From Saprospiraceae bacterium (lineage in GTDB: Bacteria; Bacteroidota; Bacteroidia; Chitinophagales; Saprospiraceae), in NCBI GenBank assembly GCA_020848995.1, contig JADLHA010000024.1:124001-188000 (forward strand): DNA of 64,000 nt, written 5' to 3'. Shown here in pieces: positions 33,104 through 41,287 of this stretch. The position numbers and the translations under genes were made by a program. A model generated the notes under the pieces. The model saw only the letters and a list, made by a program, of their open reading frames with translations. It was not told the origin of the DNA and did not search any database. The number at the start of each line of letters is the position of its first letter. Positions within the stretch are counted from its first letter, which is position 1.

Positions 33104-33760
33104 GTAATCATTTGCATGGCGGCATAGGGCGGAAACCGCTACGTCAAGGTCCCATTTTGATTTGTCTCGCGGTCCAACCTGATTGGATATGCAGCGCAAC
33201 GACACAAATGGCAGGTCCAACATTCTAGCGGCGTAGAAAAAGCCCATGCCCTCCATGCTTTCCACATCCGCACCATATTTATCCTCCAGTAAGGCACGTC
33301 TTCTGTGCGTGCCCGTAACACATTGAACCGTTACCCCGTGCACTGCGGGTAACCGGGTAGGTGGAGTGGCTTTCTTTTTTGCGATACGGCCATCGTTAAA
33401 CGGTTGACGCCCGGCGTCCTGCAGACCCAATTCAAATACATCCAGCATGCCTCCTTCTCCATCTTCCGCACCCAGATCACCCCAGCATTCGCTGGTTACC
33501 TCGACCAGGCTGCCATTGATCAGGTCACTGCGAAATGAGCCACTAACGGACAAATGAACGGCGAGATCCAACGATTTTGAGGCGGCGAATCGCGCCAGGG
33601 CGAAAGCCATTGACGTACTGCCTACTCCCGTCACCAGCGGGAAAATGGTGTGCGGCCCTCGCTGATACGAGTCCAGCCTGGGCATCAGCCAATGAACTTC
33701 TAACATTTGCAGCAAGGGTGCCAGCTCCAGCTCTGTCGCGCTAATCAGTCCGATTTGCAT
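33080..33760 (-). CDS. mqnB: futalosine hydrolase
   Basis: Futalosine hydrolase (MqnB), 226 residues from ATG 33760 (MQIGLISATELELAP). It releases hypoxanthine from futalosine in the futalosine menaquinone pathway. A nucleosidase of the PNP/MTAN fold: TGVGSTSMAFAL (phosphate/ribose loop), the WGDLGAEDGE segment, and ADVESMEGMGFFYA with catalytic ESMEG. The end RCISNQVGPRDKSKWDL matches the family. The start overlaps the stop of the preceding outer-membrane protein gene by 20 bases. Other menaquinone genes are not in this window. Confidence 0.92.
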   Translation of the reverse strand: MQIGLISATELELAPLLQMLEVHWLMPRLDSYQRGPHTIFPLVTGVGSTSMAFALARFAASKSLDLAVHLSVSGSFRSDLINGSLVEVTSECWGDLGAEDGEGGMLDVFELGLQDAGRQPFNDGRIAKKKATPPTRLPAVHGVTVQCVTGTHRRRALLEDKYGADVESMEGMGFFYAARMLDLPFVSLRCISNQVGPRDKSKWDLDVAVSALCRHANDYLMQVAPL

Positions 33761-34580
33761 TTTTTGAATTCGGCAGGAGGTAACGGATGCCATGACTCAG
33801 GCGCAAACCCAGTGCCGGGTGACTTTCCATGGCCAGGCTCCATTCCAATCGTCGAAGTGGCCGGTAAGTAATTCCCAGACAGAGGGAAGGGCCTATGGCA
33901 TTCAGGCCTGTACCGATGCGCAAATTTAGGTCCGGCGAATACAATATTCCCAGCGCAAGTCCGGGAGGAGACAATCCTTCCTTGTGCAATTCCGCGAGCA
34001 ACTCCAGGCCCTTATATACGCGGTAATTGAGCCCCCCGGCAAATGAGAACGGGAGGGAAAGCCCGTTTCTGTTGAAAAAAAGGAAGGGATTGTTGACCAC
34101 CGCACCCAGTTTGCAATTGGCGCTCACCTGGGTACAAATACCCCACCGCATGCCTGCCTGGAAGACCATGCCAGATGGTTGTGAATTGGCAAAGGCGCCA
34201 TGGAATCCGACACCCATTGAACTGTGGGCTCCAATGTAGCGACCGTAGGAAATACCCAAAAGATGTTCGGCATAGTCGCGACCGCCATCGCGACAGCCGA
34301 TTACCGACAAGCCCGAAGATTTTGTAAGGTTGTGCTCCCAGTGTATGGCAAAGAAGTAAAGACCATTGACAAAATAATAATTCGCGATGATGCCAGTCAG
34401 TTTGGAGAAGCCGTCATCACCAATATTTGCAGGATTGACAAGTGTGTGACCGGGTGTCCAGGTACATACGCCTGCCCTGCCGAGAGCCATACTTTCAACA
34501 TCCCTCATCCCGGAGAAAATGGTATGCTGTGAATGCCCCACCAACGGGAGCAATCCGCATAGAATCAGGAGCCACTTCAT
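33741..34580 (-). CDS. outer-membrane barrel protein, PorV/PorQ-like
   Basis: A 279-residue exported protein with signal peptide (about 1-18, ending GHSQ) and a barrel-like body that begins FSGMRDVESMALGRAGVCTW, then LVNPANIGDDGFSKLT; the GARxxAMGxA..NPA start is the PorV/PorQ family pattern. It carries regular amphipathic strands to the end. Cysteine residues in CRDGGRD and CTQVSANC are unusual for such a barrel. Function unknown; the mqnB gene starts inside its stop region. A transport or type IX accessory role cannot be claimed. Confidence 0.75.
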   Translation of the reverse strand: MKWLLILCGLLPLVGHSQHTIFSGMRDVESMALGRAGVCTWTPGHTLVNPANIGDDGFSKLTGIIANYYFVNGLYFFAIHWEHNLTKSSGLSVIGCRDGGRDYAEHLLGISYGRYIGAHSSMGVGFHGAFANSQPSGMVFQAGMRWGICTQVSANCKLGAVVNNPFLFFNRNGLSLPFSFAGGLNYRVYKGLELLAELHKEGLSPPGLALGILYSPDLNLRIGTGLNAIGPSLCLGITYRPLRRLEWSLAMESHPALGLRLSHGIRYLLPNSKNANRTD

Positions 34581-34729
34581 CCTGCGAAGGTATCAGGCTG
34601 CCTTCTGCATGGTTTAGAATGATGATTGAGCATCGCAACTGAGTTTTCGGGATCCCGTCCTACGTGATTCAAATTCACAGAGAAAGGCTCCAAACGGGCA
34701 ATGGCTGGGATTCGATGCGGTGCCGGGGG

Positions 34730-34737
34730 TATCTTTG
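34730..34737 (+). promoter_or_regulatory. -7 promoter element of the HerA-like gene
   Basis: TATCTTTG, full TAnnTTTG match, 21 bases before the ATG at 34759. Confidence 0.6.
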
Positions 34738-34758
34738 CAGAAACAGATGTGATTCTTT

Positions 34759-36300
34759 ATGTCGACAACAGGTTTTATTGAAGAGATGTCAGGGGCTTAT
34801 ACCTTTCAAGGGCCTTCGGTGTATCTCGGAGCGGGAATGGTCCAGGGACAAGTCGCGCCGGAGGTCGAGGTGCGCATTCCTTTGAAAACGCTCAACCGCC
34901 ACGGACTGATCGCCGGGGCAACCGGTACCGGGAAAACCAAAACGCTACAAGTACTTGCGGAACAACTCTCTGCCCAGGGCATTCCCAGTCTCGTCCTGGA
35001 CATCAAAGGAGACCTTTCAGGGGTTGCGCGTCCTGCTGAGCCTCATCCTAAAGTCGCCGAGCGCATGAAACTGCTCGGTAAGGAATGGGTGATGGAGGGC
35101 AATCCGGTTGAGTTGCTCACGATCAGCGACCAGCCCGGGACGCGACTTCGTGCCACAGTATCGGAATTTGGACCTGTGCTGTTTGCCAAAATTCTCGGGC
35201 TGAATGACACCCAGCAGGGGGTATTGTCCATGTTGTTCAAATTCTGCGACGATCGTGGCCTGCTGCTCCTCGATCTGGAAGATTTAAAAAAGGTGATCCA
35301 ATACGTCAGCGGAGAGGGCAAGCAAGAGCTCGAAGCTGAATTTGGGGCATTCTCAACCGTTTCCTCCGGAACGATCCTGCGAAAGCTGATCGAACTGGAG
35401 CAACAGGGCGCGGGAGCTTTCTTCGGCGAGCGCTCCTTCGAAGTGGAAGACCTGATCCGAATCGATAAAAGGGGAAGGGGCATCATCAGCATTCTCAGGG
35501 CAACCGACATCCAGGATAAACCCAAATTTTACAGTTCGTTCCTGCTGCAGATTCTGGCCGAAGTCTATCAGCGTTTTCCCGAAGTGGGCGATGCGGAAAA
35601 ACCCAAGCTCGTGCTATTTTTTGATGAAGCCCATCTGCTGTTTGAAGAGGCTACAAAAGTTTTGCTCGATCAGATCAAAACGGTCGTTAAACTCATTCGT
35701 TCCAAGGGGGTGGGGATTTTTTTTATTACCCAGAACCCAATCGATATTCCCGAGGAGGTGCTGGCCCAACTTGGCATGAAGGTTCAGCACGCACTGCGCG
35801 CATTTACTGCCAAAGACCGAAAAGCCATCAAACAGGCAGCGGAAAATTATCCGGAAACTAGCTTCTACCAGGTTGACCAGCTCATCACTTCTTTAGGCAT
35901 TGGAGAAGCATTTTTTACAGCGCTAAACGAGAAGGGCATTCCAACTCCATTGGTGCACGTAATGTTGCGGGCTCCACAATCCCGCATGGACGTTTTGACG
36001 GAAACTGAACTCCGGGAAATTGCCGAACATTCCGAGATCGCCCCATTCTACAACAAAACAATGGATCGAGAAAGTGCAGCGGAGATCCTAACCGAAAAAA
36101 TTGCCCAGGCCGAAGAAAACCAGGACCCCGATAGAAGTGGCCCCCCACCAAGGAGAGAAAAGGGAGCTCTGGAAAAAATGATGGACAGTACCGTTACCCG
36201 GCAGGTAGGGCGTACCGTTGCAAGAGAACTAACCCGTGGGCTGCTCGGCATGTTTGGCATCAAAACGACCACACGCCGGCGAAAGACGGGATGGTTTTAG
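34759..36300 (+). CDS. HerA-like ATPase, DUF853 type
   Basis: A 513-residue cytoplasmic P-loop ATPase of the HerA/FtsK superfamily, DUF853 branch (E. coli YjgR-like). Walker A GATGTGKT is at about residues 53-60, Walker B LVLFFDEAHLLF at about 285-296, and the MKVQHALRAFTAKDRKAIKQ region (arginine-finger area) at about 340-360. The basic C-terminus KTTTRRRKTGWF is typical. DUF853 proteins are broadly conserved without a settled role. Some HerA relatives act in DNA end processing or with TIR/SIR2 effectors; the next gene 195 bases downstream encodes a TIR protein, so a link is possible but not shown. Confidence 0.9.
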   Translation: MSTTGFIEEMSGAYTFQGPSVYLGAGMVQGQVAPEVEVRIPLKTLNRHGLIAGATGTGKTKTLQVLAEQLSAQGIPSLVLDIKGDLSGVARPAEPHPKVAERMKLLGKEWVMEGNPVELLTISDQPGTRLRATVSEFGPVLFAKILGLNDTQQGVLSMLFKFCDDRGLLLLDLEDLKKVIQYVSGEGKQELEAEFGAFSTVSSGTILRKLIELEQQGAGAFFGERSFEVEDLIRIDKRGRGIISILRATDIQDKPKFYSSFLLQILAEVYQRFPEVGDAEKPKLVLFFDEAHLLFEEATKVLLDQIKTVVKLIRSKGVGIFFITQNPIDIPEEVLAQLGMKVQHALRAFTAKDRKAIKQAAENYPETSFYQVDQLITSLGIGEAFFTALNEKGIPTPLVHVMLRAPQSRMDVLTETELREIAEHSEIAPFYNKTMDRESAAEILTEKIAQAEENQDPDRSGPPPRREKGALEKMMDSTVTRQVGRTVARELTRGLLGMFGIKTTTRRRKTGWF

Positions 36301-36479
36301 CATCCTGGGTTTTTTGCAGCAAGGCAGTCACCGAGTAAGCTTTACCTCAGCAAAGCATCTGCATTTAAGCAATAATGCGATTGCGACAGGTGCTTTGTAA
36401 GAACCACCATCCGGAGAACCCGAAAGGGGTATTGTTGCCCCCACCGGTCCAAACAAACTCAAGGTCAGCACATAATTGC

Positions 36480-36487
36480 TAATTTCG
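36480..36487 (+). promoter_or_regulatory. candidate -7 element of the TIR-patatin operon
   Basis: TAATTTCG, one mismatch to TAnnTTTG, ends 7 bases before the ATG at 36495. No -33 TTTG at the right distance. Confidence 0.3.
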
Positions 36488-36494
36488 CGAAAGT

Positions 36495-37913
36495 ATGTCG
36501 CAGGATAAGATGCATCCGATTTACATCTCACATGCCTGGGGTGGGGATAGCGATATCATCGTCGAGCAATTGGTTCGCCGGCTGGAACAGGAAAAACTGC
36601 CATATATCCTGGATACAAGAGACCTCAACTACAAGCAAAGCATAAAACACTTTATGCTGCAGTTGGGTAAGGCAGATTCCGTTATTTTGGTCATTTCCAA
36701 CAAGTATCTCAAGTCGGAGTTCTGCATGTTTGAACTGGTCCAGATTTACAAGAACGAAAACCTCCATGATCGCATCTTCCCCATTGTGCTGGAAGAGGTG
36801 AAGATTTCAAAATCTTCCGACAGGCTTGAATTTGTCAAATACTGGGAGGATCAGCTGGAGGAATTGCATTCCAAGCTCCGGGAATTGCATTCGCTGAGTT
36901 ACCTGGACGGAATCACCGAAGACCTGAACCTGTACACCGAGATCAGGAACAACATTGCCAAATTGACTGGAATCCTGAGGGACATCAACACCCTGAACAT
37001 ACGCATCCACAAAGAGTCAGATTTTATGCCCCTCATCGGGGCGATCCGGCAACGAATGGGCATACTCCCCTCTGAAGAGCAACGGGAGCCCGTTTTGACC
37101 GGGTCGGGACCGGTGCGAAAGAGGATCCGTTCATCTCATTACCTGTTTGCTCTGATGATCATCGCTTTGGGGCTTTGGGCTTGGTTCATCATTTCAAGGA
37201 CTGGGTCGACCCCTACGACGGGGAAGTTGAGTCAGTCGGATACCAGTCGCACAAGCGCCATTCAAGTTAACCCGCATGGGGTGGATGCTGGCGCGGGGAG
37301 CAAACAATCCTCAGATACCGGGTTTCAGGTAGCCGAGCCCCTCCAAACTGGACACATGGTCACCAATCGGAAGCCGGCCGACCATCGGGGAAACTTATCT
37401 GGGCATGCCATTGCAGAGCCAGGGAAGGTAGAATCCCCGGTTGTTCAAAATGCCTTTTCCAAACCGGAAGCTAGTGAGCCGGAAGTTAAGAGTTCAACGG
37501 AGCTAAGTAAACCGGCGCCAATGCCGGGTCGGCGTGAACCCCTTACGGCTCATATTCCAAAGGGAACCCTGCTTTATGTCCAAAGCCGGGAGTATTTGAG
37601 CAGCGAAGACGAAGCAAAAAACCCCAGAGTAGTTCGCTTTGCGCTGTCGGAACCCCTGATGTCGGGTAAGGAACAGTTATTGCCGGCCGGTACTCCGGTA
37701 CAAGCCGTAATCAAATCTGCACGACCGAGCCAATTTAAGCGGACGGGTTCTATCGAACTGGTCTTTTCATTTGTCGAAGCGCCGGATGGGCAGCGCATCC
37801 CTTTGGAATCAAACGATCTTCAGCTGGTCGGGGAGCGGGACCAACCCATGGAAATACCCGTAGGGCGTACGATCCGGATTAAAACATCCAAATCCTATGA
37901 TCTAAAATACTGA
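36495..37913 (+). CDS. membrane-anchored TIR-domain protein
   Basis: A 472-residue protein. TIR domain at about residues 7-160: PIYISHAWGGDSD (start of the fold), then DTRDLNYKQSI and SEFCMFELVQIY, whose Glu80 lies at the position of the NADase catalytic Glu. One transmembrane helix at about 215-234 (LFALMIIALGLWAWFIIS), then a low-complexity linker and a C-terminal beta domain (about 345-472) with IPKGTLLYVQS ... LPAGTPVQAVIKSAR ... GSIELVFSF. The TIR half would be cytoplasmic and the C-terminal domain on the other side. First gene of a tight three-gene run with an outer-membrane barrel and a patatin. NAD-degrading signalling activity is inferred, not shown. Confidence 0.85.
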   Translation: MSQDKMHPIYISHAWGGDSDIIVEQLVRRLEQEKLPYILDTRDLNYKQSIKHFMLQLGKADSVILVISNKYLKSEFCMFELVQIYKNENLHDRIFPIVLEEVKISKSSDRLEFVKYWEDQLEELHSKLRELHSLSYLDGITEDLNLYTEIRNNIAKLTGILRDINTLNIRIHKESDFMPLIGAIRQRMGILPSEEQREPVLTGSGPVRKRIRSSHYLFALMIIALGLWAWFIISRTGSTPTTGKLSQSDTSRTSAIQVNPHGVDAGAGSKQSSDTGFQVAEPLQTGHMVTNRKPADHRGNLSGHAIAEPGKVESPVVQNAFSKPEASEPEVKSSTELSKPAPMPGRREPLTAHIPKGTLLYVQSREYLSSEDEAKNPRVVRFALSEPLMSGKEQLLPAGTPVQAVIKSARPSQFKRTGSIELVFSFVEAPDGQRIPLESNDLQLVGERDQPMEIPVGRTIRIKTSKSYDLKY

Positions 37914-37916
37914 GCC

Positions 37917-38534
37917 ATGAATAAGGCAACCGTTTCTATTTTATTGGCACTTTTTTGGCTGGTGCAATCAGGTCTTGCACAGGATTATCTGACGAGCCGT
38001 TCGCGGACGAAGGGGCTATCGGGGGCGATTTCGATGGGTTATTTGTCTTATACCAGCGACGAGCTTCATCAGGAATCACAAAGCGGTTGGGGCTTTGGGC
38101 TTAATATCGAGTACGGTCTGACCCATCGCCTGGCGTTTGACCTGAGTTTCCAGCGATTCTCCGTTAACTCGGGAAACAGTTTGGTTGAAAATAGCCCGTA
38201 CCCCTTTTACGAGCTGGAACTGGCTGGTAAGTTTTATTTTGCCGGTAGCGACCAGCGACTCAGGCCCTACCTTGGTGTTGGTGTGAACTATTCACGTCAA
38301 AATGAAGAGTTCTATGACGAGTACGACAATTTTAACGATGTGGTTTACAACGGTTTTGCCGTTTTAGGCAGGGGTGGACTTGGGTACTACCCATCCGAGA
38401 ATTGGCGCGTGGAGGGCGACTTCAGTTTTGACGTGGGGAGCTTTTCCAACATACTCGTCAACCGCGAGCCCGTTGATGATAGCTATTCATTTTACGCCTG
38501 GAAAACCCGTCTGGGGATCCGGTATTTTTTTTAA
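37917..38534 (+). CDS. outer-membrane barrel protein of the TIR-patatin operon
   Basis: A 205-residue exported protein with signal peptide (about 1-22, ending QSGLAQ) and a small barrel of the eight-strand OmpA/OmpW-like type: ISMGYLSYTSD, LAFDLSFQRFSV, YLGVGVNYSRQ and a terminal aromatic TRLGIRYFF. It starts three bases after the TIR stop codon and ends six bases before the patatin ATG, so it is part of the same transcript. Its specific function is unknown. Confidence 0.85.
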   Translation: MNKATVSILLALFWLVQSGLAQDYLTSRSRTKGLSGAISMGYLSYTSDELHQESQSGWGFGLNIEYGLTHRLAFDLSFQRFSVNSGNSLVENSPYPFYELELAGKFYFAGSDQRLRPYLGVGVNYSRQNEEFYDEYDNFNDVVYNGFAVLGRGGLGYYPSENWRVEGDFSFDVGSFSNILVNREPVDDSYSFYAWKTRLGIRYFF

Positions 38535-38540
38535 TAAACA

Positions 38541-39932
38541 ATGACCATGCTTGTAGAACGATTGAAACGGCCGGGACCAAAGCGTCTCTTATCTTTGGAT
38601 GGAGGAGGGATCCGCGGTGTTGTTACCCTTGGATATCTCGAGCGCATCGAGCAACTCCTCATGGAAAAACATGGAGATCCCAATTTCCGGCTTGCTGATT
38701 ATTTTGATTTGATCGGCGGCACGAGCACAGGATCCATCATTGCATCGGGCCTGGCCATTGGTATGCGGGCATCTGAAATTAAGGAGCGGTATTTTGCGCT
38801 GGGGGGTAAAATCTTTGGCCAGAAAAAGGGTTTCCTAAACTACCTCACCAAAGGCTTTAAGTACGACAGCAAGCCGTTGGAACATGCGCTTCGCGACTTC
38901 TTTGGCGAAATTGCTCTGGGAGACCAGGAAAGGATTCGAACCGGACTTTGCATCTTTACCAAACGGGCAGAGACGTTTAGCACGTGGGCGCTGTTCAATC
39001 ACCCGGAGGGCATGTTCTATGCCCAAAACAGGGACTGGCCTCTGTGGCAGATCATCATGGCAAGTGCAGCTGCGCCAACCTACTTCATTCCCGTTTTTTT
39101 GGAAGACAAGGCCGGCGATCGGGGAGCCTTTATCGACGGGGGGATCAGTATGGTGAACAACCCTTCCTTCAGACTTTTCCTTCTGGCCTGCCTTCAATCC
39201 TATCCATTTCACTGGTTGCCCGGAAAGGACAACCTGTTGTTGGTGTCGGTAGGAACCGGCAAATCGGATCAACGCACGAGCAACGAAGTGCTCAAAAAGA
39301 AATCCCTGTTGGGATGGGCCGCCTCCATGCCCGAGTATTTCATGTACGATGCCAACCAGATGAACCAGATGATTATGCAGTTACTTAGCGAATCGCCAAC
39401 GGCAAAGGTCATCGATAGCGAATTGGGAAATCTCGAACGGGATAAGTACCTGAATTTTGAAGCCTTGTCCTATTTGCGGTATGACATCCAGTTTACAGAG
39501 CAGGAGCTCGGTCCCCTTGGATTTGAGTTGTCGAAGAACAGCCTGGACGTGCTTGGAGCCATGGACAATCCGGAAAACATGGAGCTTTTGGCTTCCATTG
39601 GGGCCAGGGCAGCGGAACATTCCGTTCAATTCGCCCATTTTTCTGATTCCTTTCAGGTTAACCCTGCCGCGCACAAAACCACACTCTTTGAGACGGGTAA
39701 AAGCTATCCACTTCCGTTCCAATATTATGTTAAGAGGGAAATACCAGTCGAAGCCTGCGAAATAGGACATCCATTTTACGTAATGACCATGGAGGGAATG
39801 ATGCACGCCAAAGCTGGCGACTACCTCGTTCGTGGCATTCATGGCGAATATTATGCCTGCGACCGGGAGATCTTCCATAAAACTTATGCAGCCGTTGACC
39901 GGTCTGGTGGAGGCGGTTCAAGCGCATCGTAA
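38541..39932 (+). CDS. patatin-like phospholipase
   Basis: A 463-residue patatin-fold lipid acyl hydrolase. The oxyanion motif DGGGIRG is at residues 20-26, the nucleophile in GTSTG with Ser62, and the catalytic Asp in DGG at 199-201 (GAFIDGGISMVNNP), so the Ser-Asp dyad is intact. No signal peptide, so cytoplasmic, probably acting on the inner leaflet. The last 65 residues are an added small domain (HAKAGDYLVRGIHGEYYACD followed by FHKTY), of the type found at the end of diverse proteins with a K-x-GDY-x-V ... GE-x-Y pattern. Patatins of this form serve as effectors (CapV) in CBASS; no CD-NTase is visible here. Confidence 0.92.
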   Translation: MTMLVERLKRPGPKRLLSLDGGGIRGVVTLGYLERIEQLLMEKHGDPNFRLADYFDLIGGTSTGSIIASGLAIGMRASEIKERYFALGGKIFGQKKGFLNYLTKGFKYDSKPLEHALRDFFGEIALGDQERIRTGLCIFTKRAETFSTWALFNHPEGMFYAQNRDWPLWQIIMASAAAPTYFIPVFLEDKAGDRGAFIDGGISMVNNPSFRLFLLACLQSYPFHWLPGKDNLLLVSVGTGKSDQRTSNEVLKKKSLLGWAASMPEYFMYDANQMNQMIMQLLSESPTAKVIDSELGNLERDKYLNFEALSYLRYDIQFTEQELGPLGFELSKNSLDVLGAMDNPENMELLASIGARAAEHSVQFAHFSDSFQVNPAAHKTTLFETGKSYPLPFQYYVKREIPVEACEIGHPFYVMTMEGMMHAKAGDYLVRGIHGEYYACDREIFHKTYAAVDRSGGGGSSAS

Positions 39933-40483
39933 ATTGTAGGTGCAGAGCGGTCAAATTCGCTTAGAAAAGTTTTTCGGATCACTTTCCAGTTATTCAGGAT
40001 GTTCTGGGCAGCGACTGCCCACTCTTTCTCGTCCTGGGCAGATGGTGGTAGTTTTTGAACGATATCGTAGATGGTCTTTAGCGACTCAAAAGGGTAGGAT
40101 CCCAGATGTTTATGGCTTTCTCCGATGTTGGTGTAAACCCCTCTGACTTCGTCGATGACTTTGGACAGGGCAAGCAGGCATTTGTAATAATCATCTTCAG
40201 TTCGGGTCTGCTTTTGTGTATAGATCGTCGCAAGGCTGACGGCATGAATCATGTTACTCCACAATTGCCTCAATGCAAAGGTGAAACTCGAACGACGCTG
40301 AAAACAAAATCCCAAATAAGCTATGGGAACCGCCAACATGACCGGGATGAGGTCCTTGAAAACGAGGTAGTGGCTCGTCTGCGTCTGTGCATCTGCAGTC
40401 TTTAATAATAGCCCTAGGAGGATAACGGCCGCATAAAATGCGGTGATGAGGGCAATGTTGAGAACGAGTCTTTTTTTCGTCAT
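39884..40483 (-). CDS. two-helix membrane protein, convergent with patatin
   Basis: A 199-residue protein with two hydrophobic helices (about 8-26 and 46-62) and a cytoplasmic alpha-helical tail (about 70-199) with many Lys/Glu/Asp residues and an end rich in Pro (LEPPPPDRS). Its 3' end overlaps the patatin gene by 49 bases on the opposite strand. I do not recognise the family; the topology recalls SLATT-type small membrane proteins, which are candidate effectors in conflict systems, but this is only a resemblance. No clear promoter is seen. Confidence 0.65.
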   Translation of the reverse strand: MTKKRLVLNIALITAFYAAVILLGLLLKTADAQTQTSHYLVFKDLIPVMLAVPIAYLGFCFQRRSSFTFALRQLWSNMIHAVSLATIYTQKQTRTEDDYYKCLLALSKVIDEVRGVYTNIGESHKHLGSYPFESLKTIYDIVQKLPPSAQDEKEWAVAAQNILNNWKVIRKTFLSEFDRSAPTIYDALEPPPPDRSTAA

Positions 40484-40621
40484 CCGGTAGTTGATTTTCG
40501 GAAGGCGAAGTTATCTTAAAATCGCCTATGCAATTTTTGTTATGCCTGAGCTGTGCCCCGGATAAAAGAGCCGTACCGCCTGGGTAAAATCAGTCAACAG
40601 GTTGGATGCAAGCTACGCCGA

Positions 40622-41197
40622 TCAAGGCTTTTTGGGAGCCTTACAGGGTTTGTAAGATTCTACAAAATGGTGGTATGGCGTGGTTTGGTAGTGATTTCCA
40701 CCAAAATACCGCGTGAGGATCTCAAACGTGTCCGCATCCTGGTAACCGGGCAGTGGTTGAATGGTGTTGAAATTCTCATCCATGAACACAAATGTGGGGT
40801 ACGAAAGACGGCCATTGGTGATTTCAACAGCAAGTTGATGAATTCCCCGCCTTCCGTTAGACATGAATTTGAAAACCCTGGATTTGAACTCAATGTCCTC
40901 TTTGTGCTCGGCGTTAAATTTTATTGCATAGTACTTGTCATTGACGTACCGGACGACGCGGGGGTCCATAAAAGTACTGGTGTCCATCCGTTTGCACCAG
41001 TAACACCAGTCGGTGTAGATATCGACCAACACCTTGCGCTTTTCCTTTTGCATAAGAGTCTGGACTTCTTCCCAATTGACCCATCGGATCTTGTCCTGGG
41101 CCTTTAGGGCAGGACTTAAGAAAAAGGCCAAATACAGGGCCAGTCCACCCTTCACCAAGGGGGACAGAAAGTAGCCCATATGCGGATGCAGAATCAT
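40622..41197 (-). CDS. exported thioredoxin-like protein
   Basis: A 191-residue exported thioredoxin-fold protein: signal peptide (about 8-33, ending SPALKAQ), then RWVNWEEVQTLMQKEKRKVL and active site WCYWCK (about 65-70) within YTDWCYWCKRMD, and the cis-Pro region LSYPTFVFMD. It belongs to the DUF255/thioredoxin_7-like group that repairs or oxidises cysteines in the periplasm. The Tyr-Trp pair between the Cys residues differs from the GPC of classic thioredoxin and predicts a different redox potential. An ATG at 41179 is the alternative start. Confidence 0.85.
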   Translation of the reverse strand: MILHPHMGYFLSPLVKGGLALYLAFFLSPALKAQDKIRWVNWEEVQTLMQKEKRKVLVDIYTDWCYWCKRMDTSTFMDPRVVRYVNDKYYAIKFNAEHKEDIEFKSRVFKFMSNGRRGIHQLAVEITNGRLSYPTFVFMDENFNTIQPLPGYQDADTFEILTRYFGGNHYQTTPYHHFVESYKPCKAPKKP

Positions 41198-41287
41198 ACC
41201 TGTTACAAAATAACGACGTACTAACCGATTGGCAAAGCGCTTGGTCGATTGGATTGGCGACTTTAAGGCAACTTTAACGAATAAAGT

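Noticed and set aside
36495..37913. Thoeris system from the TIR gene
   Set aside because: No ThsA (SIR2 or Macro plus SLOG) gene is present, and Thoeris TIR proteins lack this membrane helix and C-terminal domain.
38541..39932. CBASS operon built on the patatin
   Set aside because: No CD-NTase, Cap2/Cap3 or HORMA/TRIP13 genes are in the window; only the effector type is shared.
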